From positions 15,790,921 through 15,854,920 of the forward strand of contig NC_053194.1 of NCBI RefSeq assembly GCF_905163445.1: a stretch of 64,000 bases of DNA. The letters run 5' to 3'. The position numbers and the translations under genes are program-made. This stretch comes from Pararge aegeria. Taxonomy: Eukaryota > Arthropoda > Insecta > Lepidoptera > Nymphalidae. Of this stretch, positions 1 to 11,200 are shown piece after piece. Within the stretch, counting starts at the first letter, position 1, and each line of letters begins with the position of its first letter. The notes below the pieces were generated by a model that saw only the letters and a program-made list of their open reading frames with translations, did not search any database and was not told where the DNA came from.

Positions 1-64
1 GAATTCACAGGTAACGCTGGCAATCGTAACTGGTAATCATATTTGTACTAGGTTTCACATTCAG

Positions 65-330
65 CACGAAGAGATTCCCGTCAGTAACCTTACTCCTTTG
101 TGGCGATTCCAGAACGATGTGGTCCAGTTATTGGCGGCGGTACGGGCCCGGAGCCGGAACCCCCGCAGCCCCTCGTCACGAGGGAGCCATCGGTGTCTCT
201 CATGCGGTGGGAGAAGCCCCCTGCGTCGGAGCGCCGCCGCACGGAACCGGTGTCTCTCGCTACCCTGGAGAGAGACTGCTTCGTGATACCGGCACACGCT
301 CTGGGCCGGTTCTTGCCTGATGGTGTGCCA
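65..330 (+). CDS. Exon of unrecognised multi-exon gene, with apparent frame break
   Basis: Internal exon inferred from an acceptor (TTCACATTCAG before 65) and a consensus donor (GTAAGT at 331). From 65 one frame reads HEEIPVSNLTPLWRF, then NDVVQLLAAV, and looks like real protein, but it meets a stop at about 284. A second frame looks equally coding from about 150 to the donor (MRWEKPPASERRR, then LERDCFVIPAHALGRFLPDG) and joins the next exon in phase 0. The exon is 266 nt, one base short of a whole number of codons. Either a base is missing in the assembly, or the allele is broken, or there is unusual splicing in the GC-rich stretch at 140-175. With exons 1703-2215 and 3638-3910 it would form the 3' half of one gene. 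No family was recognised. Confidence 0.55.
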
Positions 331-474
331 GTAAGTACCTTCTTACATCTATGCCTTACACTATTTGTCTGGTGGGAGGCTTCAGCCGTGATATATAAAA
401 TATATATAAATTCCCAGATAGCCACTGCTGGGATCGTACCCGGGACCGCTACTGATAAAACCACAGCGATTACC

Positions 475-715
475 ACTAGGTCTAGGACTAGGTAAAATGA
501 TGTCCGTTTAAAGTGGAATCCATATGTTTCGGAAAAACCTGAAACCCCAAATTTATTGTTCGTTCTAAGATGTTTTCTGTAATCTAGTGTTTATCTAGCT
601 TAGTGTTTTATTACATCGTGTTATTCAACGTGTAACGGAATTATGAAATACTGTTAAGGGGTGCATACGAATAGTTCATAACGACACACCCTGTAAAAAT
701 ATTAAATCAAAATAG
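475..715. repeat. Dispersed repeat (family also at 2330 and 27710)
   Basis: Starts with TAGGTCTAGGACTAGG and runs to a stretch ending in ACACACCCTGTAAAAATATT. The same order of motifs recurs at 2330-2572 and in diverged form at 27710-28145. I see no coding capacity. Its class is unknown; a non-autonomous element is likely. Confidence 0.6.
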
Positions 716-719
716 AGTG

Positions 720-1080
720 TAAGGCAGGCATAGATATGTGAGTACCTTGTTACATCTTCTATGCTTTACACACTTTGTCTGGTGGGAGGTTTCGGCCTTT
801 GCTAGTTACCACCTCATCTCACAGCGTTGAGCCCTATGGTATCAAGCTGGAGGTCCCAGGTTCGATTCCCGGCAGGGGAAAATTGGGAATTAAAAATTTA
901 TTAATTATCTCTGGTCAGGTCTGGTTGGAAGCTTAGCCGTGGCTAGTTACCACCTTACCGACAGAGAGAGAAATCGCCAAGCGATTTAACGTTCCGGTAC
1001 GATTTCACGCAGAAACCGATTAGGGGTATGGGTTTAATATAACTGCCATACTCCCTAACAGGAGAGCCCGTCATGGGGTC
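720..1080 (+). repeat. tRNA-derived SINE copies, partial
   Basis: Contains a tRNA-like B box (GGTTCGATTCC at about 861) followed by the body seen in many copies here: 'GGTGGGAGG', a stretch around CGATTTAACGTTCCGG, then 'CCGATTAGGGGTATGG'. The segment carries two pieces of the family one after the other, so it is a composite of at least two insertions. Confidence 0.65.
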
Positions 1081-1145
1081 ATGACGAGTCCAATAGTTCA
1101 TTAAATAAAGGAAATTTCTTAGAACTTGTATTGTAACTTTCAAAA

Positions 1146-1463
1146 TACGATCTTGTTTTCGAAAAATATATACAAAATCAACTAAGCGGCAAATCCGGGC
1201 CGAGTTATTTATCTAATAAAATTCAAAATGATATTATTCATTCCGTAGCTAATGTAATTAAGTCGCGCGTCGATTTTGAAATAAATTTGACATCATTTGT
1301 TTCGGTAATTATCGATGACACTCCCGATGCAACAGAGAACAGTTATGCGCTATTCTTAGGTATTACTCAGATAACGACATTCATGATCGTTTCCTGGGTT
1401 TTATTAATGTGTCTGAAAGTCGTACGTCGGACACACTTTAACATATTGATAAGCCCTGAGTAA
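1146..1463 (+). pseudogene. hAT-type transposase remnant (DUF4371-like region)
   Basis: An open frame from about 1155 reads IQNDIIHSVANVIKSRVDFE, then SVIIDDTPDATENS. A +1 shift near 1379 gives IHDRFLGFINVSESRTSDTL. This is the order of motifs in the core of hAT-superfamily transposases and their ZMYM-like relatives: the 'ii.D.t.d' strand, followed by 'v.erFlgf..v'. The frame shift and the lack of both ends show that it is a decayed fragment. It lies in the intron between exons 65-330 and 1703-2215. Confidence 0.65.
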
Positions 1464-1702
1464 TAAAAACTTAATACACGACTTGGTTTCCCTACTATAC
1501 GATGTCTTACTTATGTTTCTTAAAATTCATAAATTTGAAAAAAAATGGCTGCGCCCAATCTGGGTGTACATACGTTACATTATGTACATACGTTACATTA
1601 TATAAAAAGATTTATTTTAAACATTGTATTATAAACGTATCATTATGTATTGTGCTGAATAAATGGAAATTGAAATTGAACTTTTTTTCTCATCTGTTTC
1701 AG

Positions 1703-2215
1703 CTGCCAGTCCCTCCACCGACACCAGAGAAGGGAATGCAAACAAAAACAGCCCAAAACTCCCTCAGCGTCCTCGAAGTGGCTGATCCAAAGCTTTGTAT
1801 ATTGGCGCATCTGATGAGTCCCTTAGAACCGATAGAGCCTATCCTAGAATCTCCACTTGCCAAACCCCTAATGAAGCAGAGAACTGCCGCTGCGGAGTTA
1901 TTGAACGACGTAGCCCACGCGAACACCGCTGTCGGCGGAATGCTATTAGCCAATATGGAAAAGAACGCTGAGTTCCCATTCATATCATACTATGTGATAA
2001 ACACAACGCAAACGGACCCATTGCTGTTTTATAATAATATGAGAAGTGCCTCGCTGTCGAAATTCGATCCAAAAACAATTAGATACTCTGCCGCCCACAC
2101 TTTGGATTTGTATAGTGAAGTCGCTATGATATGTCGACCTCCTTTTAACGACCTTGCTGGTGGACCAAAGAAATCGCATACCTCTACCACGGGCTTCATC
2201 ATTAGTGTTTATAAG
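1703..2215 (+). CDS. Exon of unrecognised multi-exon gene (171 codons)
   Basis: A strong acceptor (polypyrimidine tract and CAG before 1703) and donor (AAG/GTACGT at 2215) bound 513 nt that stay open in phase 0 at both ends. It begins LPVPPPTPEKGMQTKTAQ and ends STTGFIISVYK. In between are a Pro-rich start, a helical Leu-rich section (SVLEVADPKLCILAHLMSPL) and a conserved-looking stretch around residues 95-130 (FPFISYYVINTTQTDP). Phase and strand fit exon 65-330 before it and 3638-3910 after it. The family is not recognised. No membrane segment or signal is evident in this exon. Confidence 0.75.
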
Positions 2216-2329
2216 GTACGTAGTATTAAATCTATAGTATTTTCATCAATCTACAAGGTTAGCCCTTGATGCAGTCTAAGATGGTGGTGGGTCAACCTGT
2301 TTGGGGATATAGCACCCCAATGTCTATTC

Positions 2330-3300
2330 ACGCTAGGTCTAGGACTAGGTAAAATGTTGTCCGTTTTAAGTGCAAACCGTGTTTGTTGTTGTTTGGGAAA
2401 TGTTTGGGAAAAAACTAAAACCCATGATTGATGAACTGAAATTCATTGTTGGTTCTTAAGACATTGTCTGTAATCTAGTGTTTATCTAGCTTAGTGTATT
2501 ATTACATTGTATTATGCAACGTGTAACGGAATAACGAAATACTGTTGAAGGGTGCATAGGTCTAGTTTCAAAATTCAAAAATTCAAAATTCATTTATTTC
2601 AAATAGGCCTAATATAAGCACTTTTGAAACGTCAAGTCTGTCTGTGTGTAGTGACTCTACCACCGGTTCGCAAGGCAGATTCTACCGAGAAGAAGCCGGC
2701 AAGAAACTCAGCAGTTGCTCTTTCCAATTTCAACAATTTACATTTTACATTTTAAAATTCATATTTCTATCTTGTGAGAGATGAAAGCGGAGCCGGATGC
2801 TTCCAAGCAACCTTGTCATTAAGAAATTCATCAATTGTATAATAACCTCGCTGTAATAAATGTGTTTTAACACATTCTTTAAACTAATGCATTGGTAGGT
2901 CCAAAATCACCTTAGGAATCATAAATTATAAAAGCGTATACTCAATCCCACAAATGACTTCTGCACCTTTCGCAGAGTTTAAAAGGAAACACCATCTAAA
3001 AATATTAAATTAAAAGAAGCATATTTATTTTCCCATACAAACGAATCCAAAACATTCGGAGTGTTTAAATATGACAACCCTATTAAAGATAAAGGACCGA
3101 CACGTGCATTGTACCTAGTAATGTGAGTGCGCTACCTTTCTGATTACTTTCAGTTCAAACTATGGCAATGGTTTACTGAAAACTAATTTTCGGTTTCACA
3201 GATAAGTCTCAGAGACAGAAAATAATGTACCTTCTAAAGTCTCAGCGTCTGAAGTATTATTTCAGTTTCCATTTACACGTTGTATATTATAAAACGTTTC
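2330..3300 (+). repeat. Dispersed repeat interrupted by a LINE 3' end
   Basis: Same family as 475-715 (starts CTAGGTCTAGGACTAGG). The sequence is cut at about 2572 by a LINE 3' fragment and resumes near 2950. The downstream half (AAGAAGCATATTTATTTT, GATAAGTCTCAGAGACAG, CATTTACACGTTGTAT) matches 27770-28135 in order. This gives the largest copy of the family in the window and shows that the LINE inserted later. Confidence 0.6.
2574..2950 (-). mobile_element. LINE 3' end fragment, reverse
   Basis: Begins with an ATTCAAAATTCA-type tail and contains CAAATAGGCCTAATATAAGC, then CTCTACCACCGGTTCG. It is the same sequence as the 3' part of the reverse-transcriptase-bearing copy at 48120-48955, but on the opposite strand. 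Related copies lie at 22711 and 49385. Confidence 0.75.
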
Positions 3301-3637
3301 ATTAAGTCAATCAACATTATATTCTTTATATTTTTTAAACTAAAATCTTTTAAAGTAATTCATTACCAGAAATAATTAATAACCTGTTTATTTTAATGTC
3401 ACTAACTTCAAAAAAACAAATCTATGAGAGTTGTTTTTTGTATATCGTCTAATTAGGTGTGAAATTTGATATACCATTTATTTCGGGTAACTGAACGCCG
3501 ATCAGGTAAAAAGGCCTAATTTGGACATTTGGTGGAAATTTACCGAATTACATTTTACTTGTCAATATTAACAAATTCTGAAGTTAAGCCACCCTAAATC
3601 GTACGATATTTCTATAATCTGGTTCTATAATCCACAG

Positions 3638-3910
3638 GTATTCGAAGGCGATGACGGTGAGCGTTTCGAAAGAAACTGGCTTTACTGGACCGGGGCCAGG
3701 ATGCTGTACCGCCATCTCCCACATTCCGTGGGCATGCGGAAGATTGCCTTACACAAATCAGTAGCGTCACATGGCGATAAAATGTACCTTTTGGTCTGCG
3801 AGTGCGCCAACTTGCTGGACGACTTGTCCGGCGCTGCAATGTTGATAACGGCGTTGCGAGCAAGACTGTGCGGTTATACAGGTCTTTACAGACCTATACA
3901 GACTTTCTAG
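3638..3910 (+). CDS. Terminal exon of unrecognised multi-exon gene
   Basis: The acceptor TCCACAG precedes 3638. The exon is open for 90 codons to TAG at 3908-3910 and joins exon 1703-2215 in phase 0. It reads VFEGDDGERFERNWLYWTGA, then LYRHLPHSVGMRKIALHKSV, then YLLVCECANLLDDLSGAAML, and ends GYTGLYRPIQTF. Codon use and the density of W, Y, C and charged residues argue for a real, constrained protein C-terminus. I could not assign a family and do not guess one. A polyadenylation site probably lies within the next few hundred bases. Confidence 0.75.
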   Translation, partial: VFEGDDGERFERNWLYWTGARMLYRHLPHSVGMRKIALHKSVASHGDKMYLLVCECANLLDDLSGAAMLITALRARLCGYTGLYRPIQTF

Positions 3911-4478
3911 TAGAAGGTCATGGCCCTTGAAGGGTCAACAAGGGTTAAAGTGACAAGCGTTTAACCAAAATACCTCTTATTTCGGTAAAAAACCATAACA
4001 CTTCATATGCAATGTGCCAACTTGTTGGACTTTTTGTGGACGCCTATGTACGAGTATGTTAATACAGCCTTGTGAGAAAGATTACACAGATACATTATTA
4101 AAAAGATTATGTGGTCTATAAGACCTATGCCATTGATGATTAAAAGTAAAGGAAGATTCTCATTCTCTATTTGTTTTAAAACAAGAATTTAAAAAAAATA
4201 CGAATAAAACTACACTGCGTCACTTATCTTGCAATTAACGCACCAAACCAATACTCGTCCAGAGTAGTGGACTGTGGCCTTAACCCCTTCTCAATGTGGC
4301 AGGACACCGTGCCCTGCAGTGGGCCGGTAATGATTTTATATGATGACTTAATTTGAGGGAGCATGCATTAGGAAATTCGGAAGCCAGTGGTATTCAGAAT
4401 TGAATCATAGTTATAAAATAAGAGTCAAAAATGACAGATAAGTAAAACATTACAAGTTCTCATGCTAATTCTAGTTTA
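3911..4478. other. 3' UTR and intergenic DNA
   Basis: Follows the stop of the unrecognised gene. It holds AT-rich sequence with several AATAAA-like strings and, at about 4245-4330, a fragment of the widespread 'TAGTGGACTGTGGCCTTAAC' repeat. No coding region was seen. Confidence 0.5.
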
Positions 4479-4910
4479 TGGAGGGTAGAGGTAAGGAGAG
4501 TCATCTGTGTTTATGAAAAAGTGTCGTCAAAATGTATTAAATTAGGATGGCGCCACATTTGCATCAGGGTAACTCTTAAAAGAAGCGCCAAATATAAATA
4601 TTGTTAGAGTAGGCTTGAAAAATAAACAAGGAAGTATGGAGATACAAGGAAGTAAGGTTATATTTACCACAATATTTTGTACAACGTAAGTTGTTGAAAT
4701 TCTCAATAATTAACTACTTTAGTCGATAATGACATTACATTTTTTAACTCGGCATACTTCAATTCATCTACGATTGCTACATTCATACCATACCCTGTGC
4801 ATCCACCAGCGCTATTGTGGAGGATTTTTGAACTGTTATTTAGCGCAACAACTGGACACTTTTTCAACTTTTCTCCCATATAAGATGACTCTCCTTACCT
4901 CTACCCTCCA
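4479..4910 (+). mobile_element. TA-flanked MITE, copy 1 (432 bp)
   Basis: Perfect terminal inverted repeats of about 27 bp (TGGAGGGTAGAGGTAAGGAG at the left, its reverse complement at the right), with TA on both flanks. This is the signature of a Tc1/mariner-type non-autonomous element. Copies 2 and 3 (14516, 29394) are nearly identical, so the family moved recently. A 66-codon ORF inside is shared by all copies but shows no transposase motif. Confidence 0.88.
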
Positions 4911-5123
4911 TATTCTAGTTGTCTGGTAAAAAACTAAATTTTTTTTTCTGCTAGTGAGCAAAGACCCACTGTTCGATAGATATTAATCTTCCTTTATTTT
5001 TTATCTATGCTTAAGCAAATCTTTAGCATAAGAATTGTTTAACTGAAACACATCTCAAGAAGTAATACTTAGTTGATGAAACTTGTTATATTATGTATTT
5101 TTTTTTGCACACAAATCGAGTAG

Positions 5124-5215
5124 TAAGACTAGTGCTATCCTTATCACAGTGTTACCTGTAGAATAGGATAACACTATTTTTACACCTGTCAATTTAATTT
5201 AGACATTTGTGTGAA
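5124..5215. repeat. Hairpin element 1 of a diverged family
   Basis: Arms AGTGCTATCCTTAT and ATAGGATAACACT face each other over a loop of about 15 bases. The right side is followed by CACCTGTCAATTTAATTTAG. The same arm motif and flank recur at 6188, 6335, 7552 and 11130. Confidence 0.55.
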
Positions 5216-6187
5216 TTGGCACCAATGTCAACGTAAAACTAATAACGTATATGAAAGGTATAAGGTATGTTTAGGTACTTACGTGAATCATTTTGACTAA
5301 CCATTAATCCCTTTTTATTTTAAATAATTTGAGTGTAATTTTAAGGTTTAAGGAAGCACCAGAATAATAATTTAGGATAAACGAGCTTCGGAGGAAGTCA
5401 TTTGTTCAATATTGTAGGTTCGCTGAATACTTTTATTTAAGTATTAGATATTTCTATTTAAATTAATTCCTAAGATAAGATTCATATTGTACCGACAAGG
5501 TTTACTGTTGTTTGTTTTGCGTATTTTTTTGATATTGCTGTTTAACCGTTCCACTGAAGATGATGTTGGTTTAATAAAAATATACTTAATACTTTAGTAG
5601 GTAATATGCTAATTTTGTTACCTATATGTATACAGGATACTTTTGAAAACACTGCGGATTTTTTTTTGTGGTTCGGTAACTGTAATAGAACATATTTCGA
5701 CAAACGTTTTTTTATTTTTTTTTACCATGTCCGAGAATAAAATAAGCAAATCATGGCTACTCGTAATAGGTATCTACCTAAATAAATAATAGCCCACTAC
5801 CATCTTAGGCTGCATCATCACTTACCACCATGTGAGATTGCAGGCATGGGCTAACGTGTAGTGAATTAAAAAAAAATATATCGTAATTTGTGGCATGCAT
5901 AGGTAAGTAATGGGTTTTAATTGTTTAAGTTATTATTATGCTTTATTTTATGGAATTACTCCTGCGAAGATAGTACCGAGTGCGAAAACGTTGATCGCAA
6001 GTTAACAGCTGAGAGCTATTATAGGGTGCCCATAATGATCTTTTCCGGGAACTAATCTCTTGTAACCGTTAATTTCTGTATCGTTAAGTAAAACATACAA
6101 ATAAAAAAATATATGTTCTTAAATTTGGTTCATGTATTAAAATATTAAAATATCCGTACTGAAAAAAAAAAATCCTGTATACTTACT

Positions 6188-6285
6188 AAATTGACAGGTG
6201 TAAAAGTAGTGCTATTCTATTCCACAGGGACCACTGTACCATTGTTTATGGATATCACTGCTTTTAGACCTTTATCATTACTTAA
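6188..6285. repeat. Hairpin element 2
   Basis: TAAATTGACAGGTGTAAAAG and TAGTGCTATTCTATTC on the left are matched by the reverse complement of GGATATCACTGCTTTTAGAC on the right. The arms are imperfect and of the same family as 5124. Confidence 0.55.
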
Positions 6286-6329
6286 GAGATTAATTTAGGT
6301 ACTACCAAATTAGGACCAATCTCTAAATT

Positions 6330-6412
6330 AAACTAACAGTCTAAAAGTAGAGCTATCCTATTTAGAAGCAGCCATTGTAAAAAGAATAGCAGTGCTTTTA
6401 GAACTGTCACTT
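6330..6412. repeat. Hairpin element 3
   Basis: ACAGTCTAAAAGTAGAGCTA on the left pairs with AGCAGTGCTTTTAGAACTGT on the right with few mismatches. This is the clearest member of the family: both ends carry the CAGTC/GACTG-like terminus. Confidence 0.6.
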
Positions 6413-7551
6413 ATGTTTAGTATTAAGGCTTGTATCCAACCAAAATCCAAACAAATACCGATCTCTAAACTAAATTGACAGGTCGTCACTTAACATGTTA
6501 TGCTAGTCCTTTCCACAACAAACACTCCAAAATGATAGTATCAGTTTAAAGGCCTGTTTATTTAGCTTAGAATGTTTCTTAAAAAGATATATTAATTTTT
6601 ATATATAGCTATTTATTTCCACTATTTTTTTACTTTCCCGTTTCCCGCTCACGAATATCTCAAAATAATAATTTTATTGAATAAATTTAATTCTAAAATC
6701 ACAGATGATTCAATTATAAACAGCTTCACTCTGATAATGTTTTATTTAAAAAAATAAAAAATCTTAGCTCGCGTGATTGAAATTACGTTTGACCAATTTG
6801 AAATCGGTCGTTCATAATCTTATTGTTTTTAGTAATGTTTGCTTTATTTCTAAAATTCTCGCTACCCTATGAAAGCGTAATTAGATGCACATTGTAGTCT
6901 TTCGATATTTTGTGGTGCAAAGCAATCTAACGGTCTAATTTCTATATTGTAAAAATAATGCACAAGATTTTGTGTACCGTAGGTACGCCACTCATTTATG
7001 CTAGGTGAATACTGAGACAATAAATATTTTCAGTAGTTTGCTCTCTCATTTAAATGACGAAGTTCCGCTCAAGGCGTAAAAAAATCTAAAGGTTTCCATT
7101 ACCCAAAAGTTAATTTTAAAAATTCTATGATTCAATACCTAACTAATTTTAATATAATTTACTTGCTACTCTCTGACCTTTTTTCTGACATATCTCCGAA
7201 GACATATCATAAGCGCGCGCTTTATTTTAGACGTCTTAATTTTACCACCAAAAAGTTTAGAATCCAATATACAATTCAAATGATTAAAAAATGATTTATT
7301 TACGAGAGCAATGAGTAAACAATAAATGGACGGACTAAAATTCAACTTACTTCATATTATTTTCATCTAAATTAAGTTAGTAAATACAATGGCAAACGAT
7401 AACATGACCACCAAGCATTGATGGCTGAACATTAATTGTCGTCTTGTTCTCCTTTGCCCTTAATTTCGTTTATAATTTTAGTTTGTACTGTAAAATATAC
7501 CTAACAGAAATTCACTGGTGCAAATTCGCTATAAACAAATCTCGATGCTAA

Positions 7552-7632
7552 AATGACAGCTGATGGTTATAACAATGATATCCGTCGAAAAGGATAACAT
7601 AATTCTTAGAACTGTCAATTTAGTTAAAATAG
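7552..7632. repeat. Hairpin element 4, diverged
   Basis: TGACAGCTGATGGTTATAAC faces GGATAACATAATTCTTAGAA, which is followed by CTGTCAATTTAG. The family likeness lies mainly in the terminal TGACAG/CTGTCA and the central GGATAAC. Confidence 0.4.
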
Positions 7633-10164
7633 GATATTTACGACAACCGTTTTAGTACCACGGTACATATTGTTTTAAATCGAAATACAATATAATAATT
7701 GTTAATAACGATTAGTTTTCATAAATAAGTGAGAATGAATAAGTAAGACCAAAGCCAGGTACTAAGTATTAATAAAAAATGTGATTCAGAAAATTATGAT
7801 ATATTAGATTATATTTATTAAAATAAATTTCTACGCACACATACATTGGCTTAAAATGCTTAAAGAATGTTCAATGGTAACTAATAAGAAGAATAAAATT
7901 AAAAAATTCATAGTATATTTATTAATAGAACAAATCTTTTATATTCGATAAGAATAAGTAGGTTGTATTTAAAATCGATTTGAGAATACATTTTTGGGAT
8001 AGAACTTTCCAACACACTGTTGCCAATTACTCTTTATTCTAATATTAGTATATTATAATTCAAAGGTAATCACGAATTAAGTATAATATTTGTTTAAAGG
8101 GGGCCATAGACGGATATGCATAGGAATCTCACAGATTTACCTTCATGTATCACAGAGCGCGAGCGAGTTGAATGCCATCGGGATAACATATTCTACTCAA
8201 GTCAAGTTCCATACAAGACTGAAGTGCATACGTCAAAGCACCTCGCGAATCTCAAAATACCTTATTTGTAAAAAAAATAATAAATATGTGATAAGTATTA
8301 TATTCTTCTGTTTAAAATTATATAGGAACAATAACAGAATTTCTGATATAGGTACTCAACTCGATCGTGCACTGCAAAACCTACCTACACTCTTGCATAT
8401 GTGGCTTTCCTAATTACCTATAGACTACTGATTATAAAATCCTTAAAACGTTATCACTGGCTTTTATAGTATTTGAACGCTTATATAGTACCCACAATCA
8501 TTTTAAAATTTGTAAATGTAGTTTTTATAGTTAAAAGATTACTATTTCTATCTATTTAGGAAAGCACTTGAAAATCCAACTATGCAACGCAATCTATTAT
8601 TTTTGCTATGGTGCTACTAATAGTCAATTTTACGTGTACCTAGATAAAATAAATCTAAGTTTAAATTATCAGAATAAATAGTTCTGAAAAGCTTCTAAAA
8701 ATTTAGACGCATCTGAAGTTATATTAACGCGTTATTAATAAATTTTGTCCGGCAAAACTTCAGAAGCCACGCAATCACCCTTTAATATTTGAGGAGTGCT
8801 CTTATATTTTCCACCTACCTATTTGAATGGCGTTTTCAATTCTAATTATTCTAAAATTTTAGAGCTACAACTGGCGTGTATGGTAGGTAAATGAAATCAT
8901 GGCCAAATGCCAATAACTCACTGGTATTGTTGTCACAATTACCATTTTCTTCTTTCCAATGCTCTCTTAATTCGATCGTCTGACAAGATTCTATTTATTC
9001 CAATTGGATCATTACTAATGGTTTTGTTAATAGCTAGCCTACGATTTGACCTTGCCAGTTACTATAATGCATCTACTTGGCTTCTCTATACCAGCTTGCA
9101 TGAATAGTGTGTAGCAAGATGAGCTAGGTACTTAAAAATGAAGTATGACAATAGCTGACAAGTAAGCTACTCGCAAATCAGAAGAACGGTCCGAACCATG
9201 TCAGGAATTCTTCAACAATAATACCCGTGAGTTTTTGCCATTTAAGCCACAAAAATACTTTAATTCAAATGTAAGCAAATTGGGTTGATTATAGATAAGA
9301 TTTTAATATATAATTTAAGATCGTATATCTATAAGATTACAGTCTCCTTTTGCCAACGATCTTTTCACTTGTCTTTTAAAGAATACACTTACTAAAACGT
9401 AATATAGGAAGCCTTAATGCCTAATAGACAATAGTATGGTAGATAAAAGCCAGATAGCAGGCTTAAGTACCCTCATTTTGTACCTAATACATGTTTGTAA
9501 TAGTTTTCGTGACATAATAAAATCGGTTTGATACACAAAAAGGTGACCCTAACTAGATTTAATAGCGAGAAAACATGTAAGGGTGTTCTTGTTGGTGATA
9601 CGATAACCTAAGCGTTGAACAAAGGAACATTTATTCTTACTTATACTTCTACAGACATACATTATCTATTCACACAATGAAATCGTGTAAATCAAACTTG
9701 TAATAGCGATAACGTCGTATGAGTTTTTTTTTAGTTCATATACGTATTGCATGAACAACATTATAATATTATCGTGGTATTCCGTCTCAAAATCTGTCCT
9801 CTAATCACAAAATCAAACTAAGCCGATTTATGTCATGAAAACATTAATGCGCGCCACGCATTATTCGTTACATGCTTTCAATTTTACTTTATAAAGAAAG
9901 TTATTGAGGGTGCTCAATAAATTGGCAATAATATCATATCCTGCCCCAATGGCGCCAAACTTTTGAATCGTTACCCACAGTTTGACATTATAAGCCAAAC
10001 CATTTTTTTAAGAATTATGGATGCAAGCGGATGTTATTTTGTGGAAGCCCAACATAATATAATGCCAGGCAACAGGACAAATATGAACTATACTTTTATT
10101 GTTTCAGGCAACTTCAACTAAATACTACTATCGCTCCTATACCGGTACATTAACGAACGAACGT

Positions 10165-10435
10165 CCATTCAGGGACGGTCGATTGGCGCAGTTTGCAGCG
10201 ACCCTGCATTCTGATTCCAAGGCCGTGGGTTCGATTCCCACATATGAAAAATATTTATGTGATGAGCATGAATGTTTTTCAGTGTCTTGGTGTTTTTCTC
10301 AATATTATAATTATTTATGTATGTTATTCATAAAAATATTCATCAGTCGTTTAAGTACCCATAACACAAGCTACGCTTACTTTGGGGCTAGATGGCGATG
10401 TGTGTATTGTCGTAGTATATTTATTTATTATAAAA
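10165..10435 (+). repeat. tRNA-derived SINE, near full length
   Basis: The tRNA-like head has an A-box-like GATTGGCGCAGTTTGCAGCG and a B box GTGGGTTCGATTCCCAC. Next comes a body (GATGAGCATGAATGTTTTTC), and the tail is TAGATGGCGATGTGTGTATTG with an AT-rich 3' end. Further copies are at 31515 (-), 56475, 58025 (-), 60362 and 60870. The head is a SINE promoter, not a functional tRNA. Confidence 0.8.
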
Positions 10436-10444
10436 AAAAAAATA

Positions 10445-10690
10445 TGTCACAGAGCTCGTCCGGTTCAGTACTACCGCTTGGTTATTTCTTTCGCCAAGCA
10501 GACTTCCTGTAAAGAGCGTGGTTGCCGGTATACCTAATTGCAGGCACACTAAACTTTCCACCTACGAATCAGGTTAATGGAAACAAGGCGGCGTTATGTA
10601 GGACATGTTCCTTACATGCCCCGCAAAGTTTGGCTCTATTCAAAGGCGATGGGTTTCCACGTACCATCTGCTTGGTATGTCAATTATAAC
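10445..10690 (+). repeat. Dispersed repeat starting CAGAGCTCGTCCGG
   Basis: Shares CAGAGCTCGTCCGG, a middle around CTTATTTCTACCGCTAAGC, and GGTTGATGGACAC with copies at 12545-12765, 45160-45410 and, reversed, 49800-49960. No coding potential. Class unknown. Confidence 0.6.
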
Positions 10691-11129
10691 AATTTAAAAA
10701 AAAGCATCCTTAAATGATTATTTTACAACGCACAATAATTGCAAAACAATTGTAAACCATCTATAAAAATTTAAAACCTATATTTACTATGTTGGACTAA
10801 AAGCTCACCGTTTTCAATACAGCATGAAGTTTGGTGCCATTGGAGTCGATTTCGAGGATCAATTGTACCAACTTAGATCATAAGAGCAAATTAGATTTAA
10901 ACTAATATTTTAGCTTCAAAAGCTAGTTCTCATTACGGGCAGAGCTCTTGCATTATATAGAATGTAAAAGTGGGCACATCATTCACAGTTCATTTGGGCG
11001 GTTTTTTTTTTGTCAGCCAACGGTTTATAATTCTGTAATAATTATAAAGTTAGATTAGATCAGCAAAAGTATATCTTCATAATGGCGCCAACTTCCGCAC
11101 ACATTTGTTAAAGCTACAATCAATTGGCC

Positions 11130-11200
11130 AGTCTGAAAATAGTGCTGTCCTTTTCAACACGAATCATTATGAAAAAGGTATTGCTTTTGAAACCGTTAAT
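11130..11200. repeat. Hairpin element 5
   Basis: CAGTCTGAAAATAGTGCTGT on the left and the reverse complement of AAAAGGTATTGCTTTTGAAA on the right form an imperfect stem of the same family as the 5.1-7.6 kb cluster. Confidence 0.45.

Larger units (their letters stand above)
4911..10098. other. AT-rich intergenic DNA with dispersed hairpins
   Basis: No gene was found. The region is strongly AT-rich. It contains the hairpin cluster listed separately and a SINE fragment near 5795-5870 (CCACTACCATCTTAGGCTGC). A 107-codon ORF at 8090 is not supported by any motif. The rest is featureless to me. Confidence 0.5.

Noticed and set aside
1985..2179. Minus-strand ORF across exon 1703-2215
   Set aside because: The plus-strand frame has the splice signals and phase continuity. 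The minus-strand frame has neither.
4729..4929. ORF of 62-78 codons present in all three MITE copies (also 14766, 29641)
   Set aside because: It is conserved only because the MITEs are near identical. It shows no transposase or other motif, and its end changes with the flanking DNA.
8090..8413. 107-codon ORF in gene-free DNA
   Set aside because: No motif, no splice context, and poor amino acid composition after residue 65.
10190..10250. tRNA gene
   Set aside because: It has a good B box and an A-box-like motif, but the cloverleaf is not closed and the segment continues into a SINE body. The same holds for other tRNA-like heads at 37230, 55447, 60290 and 60415.
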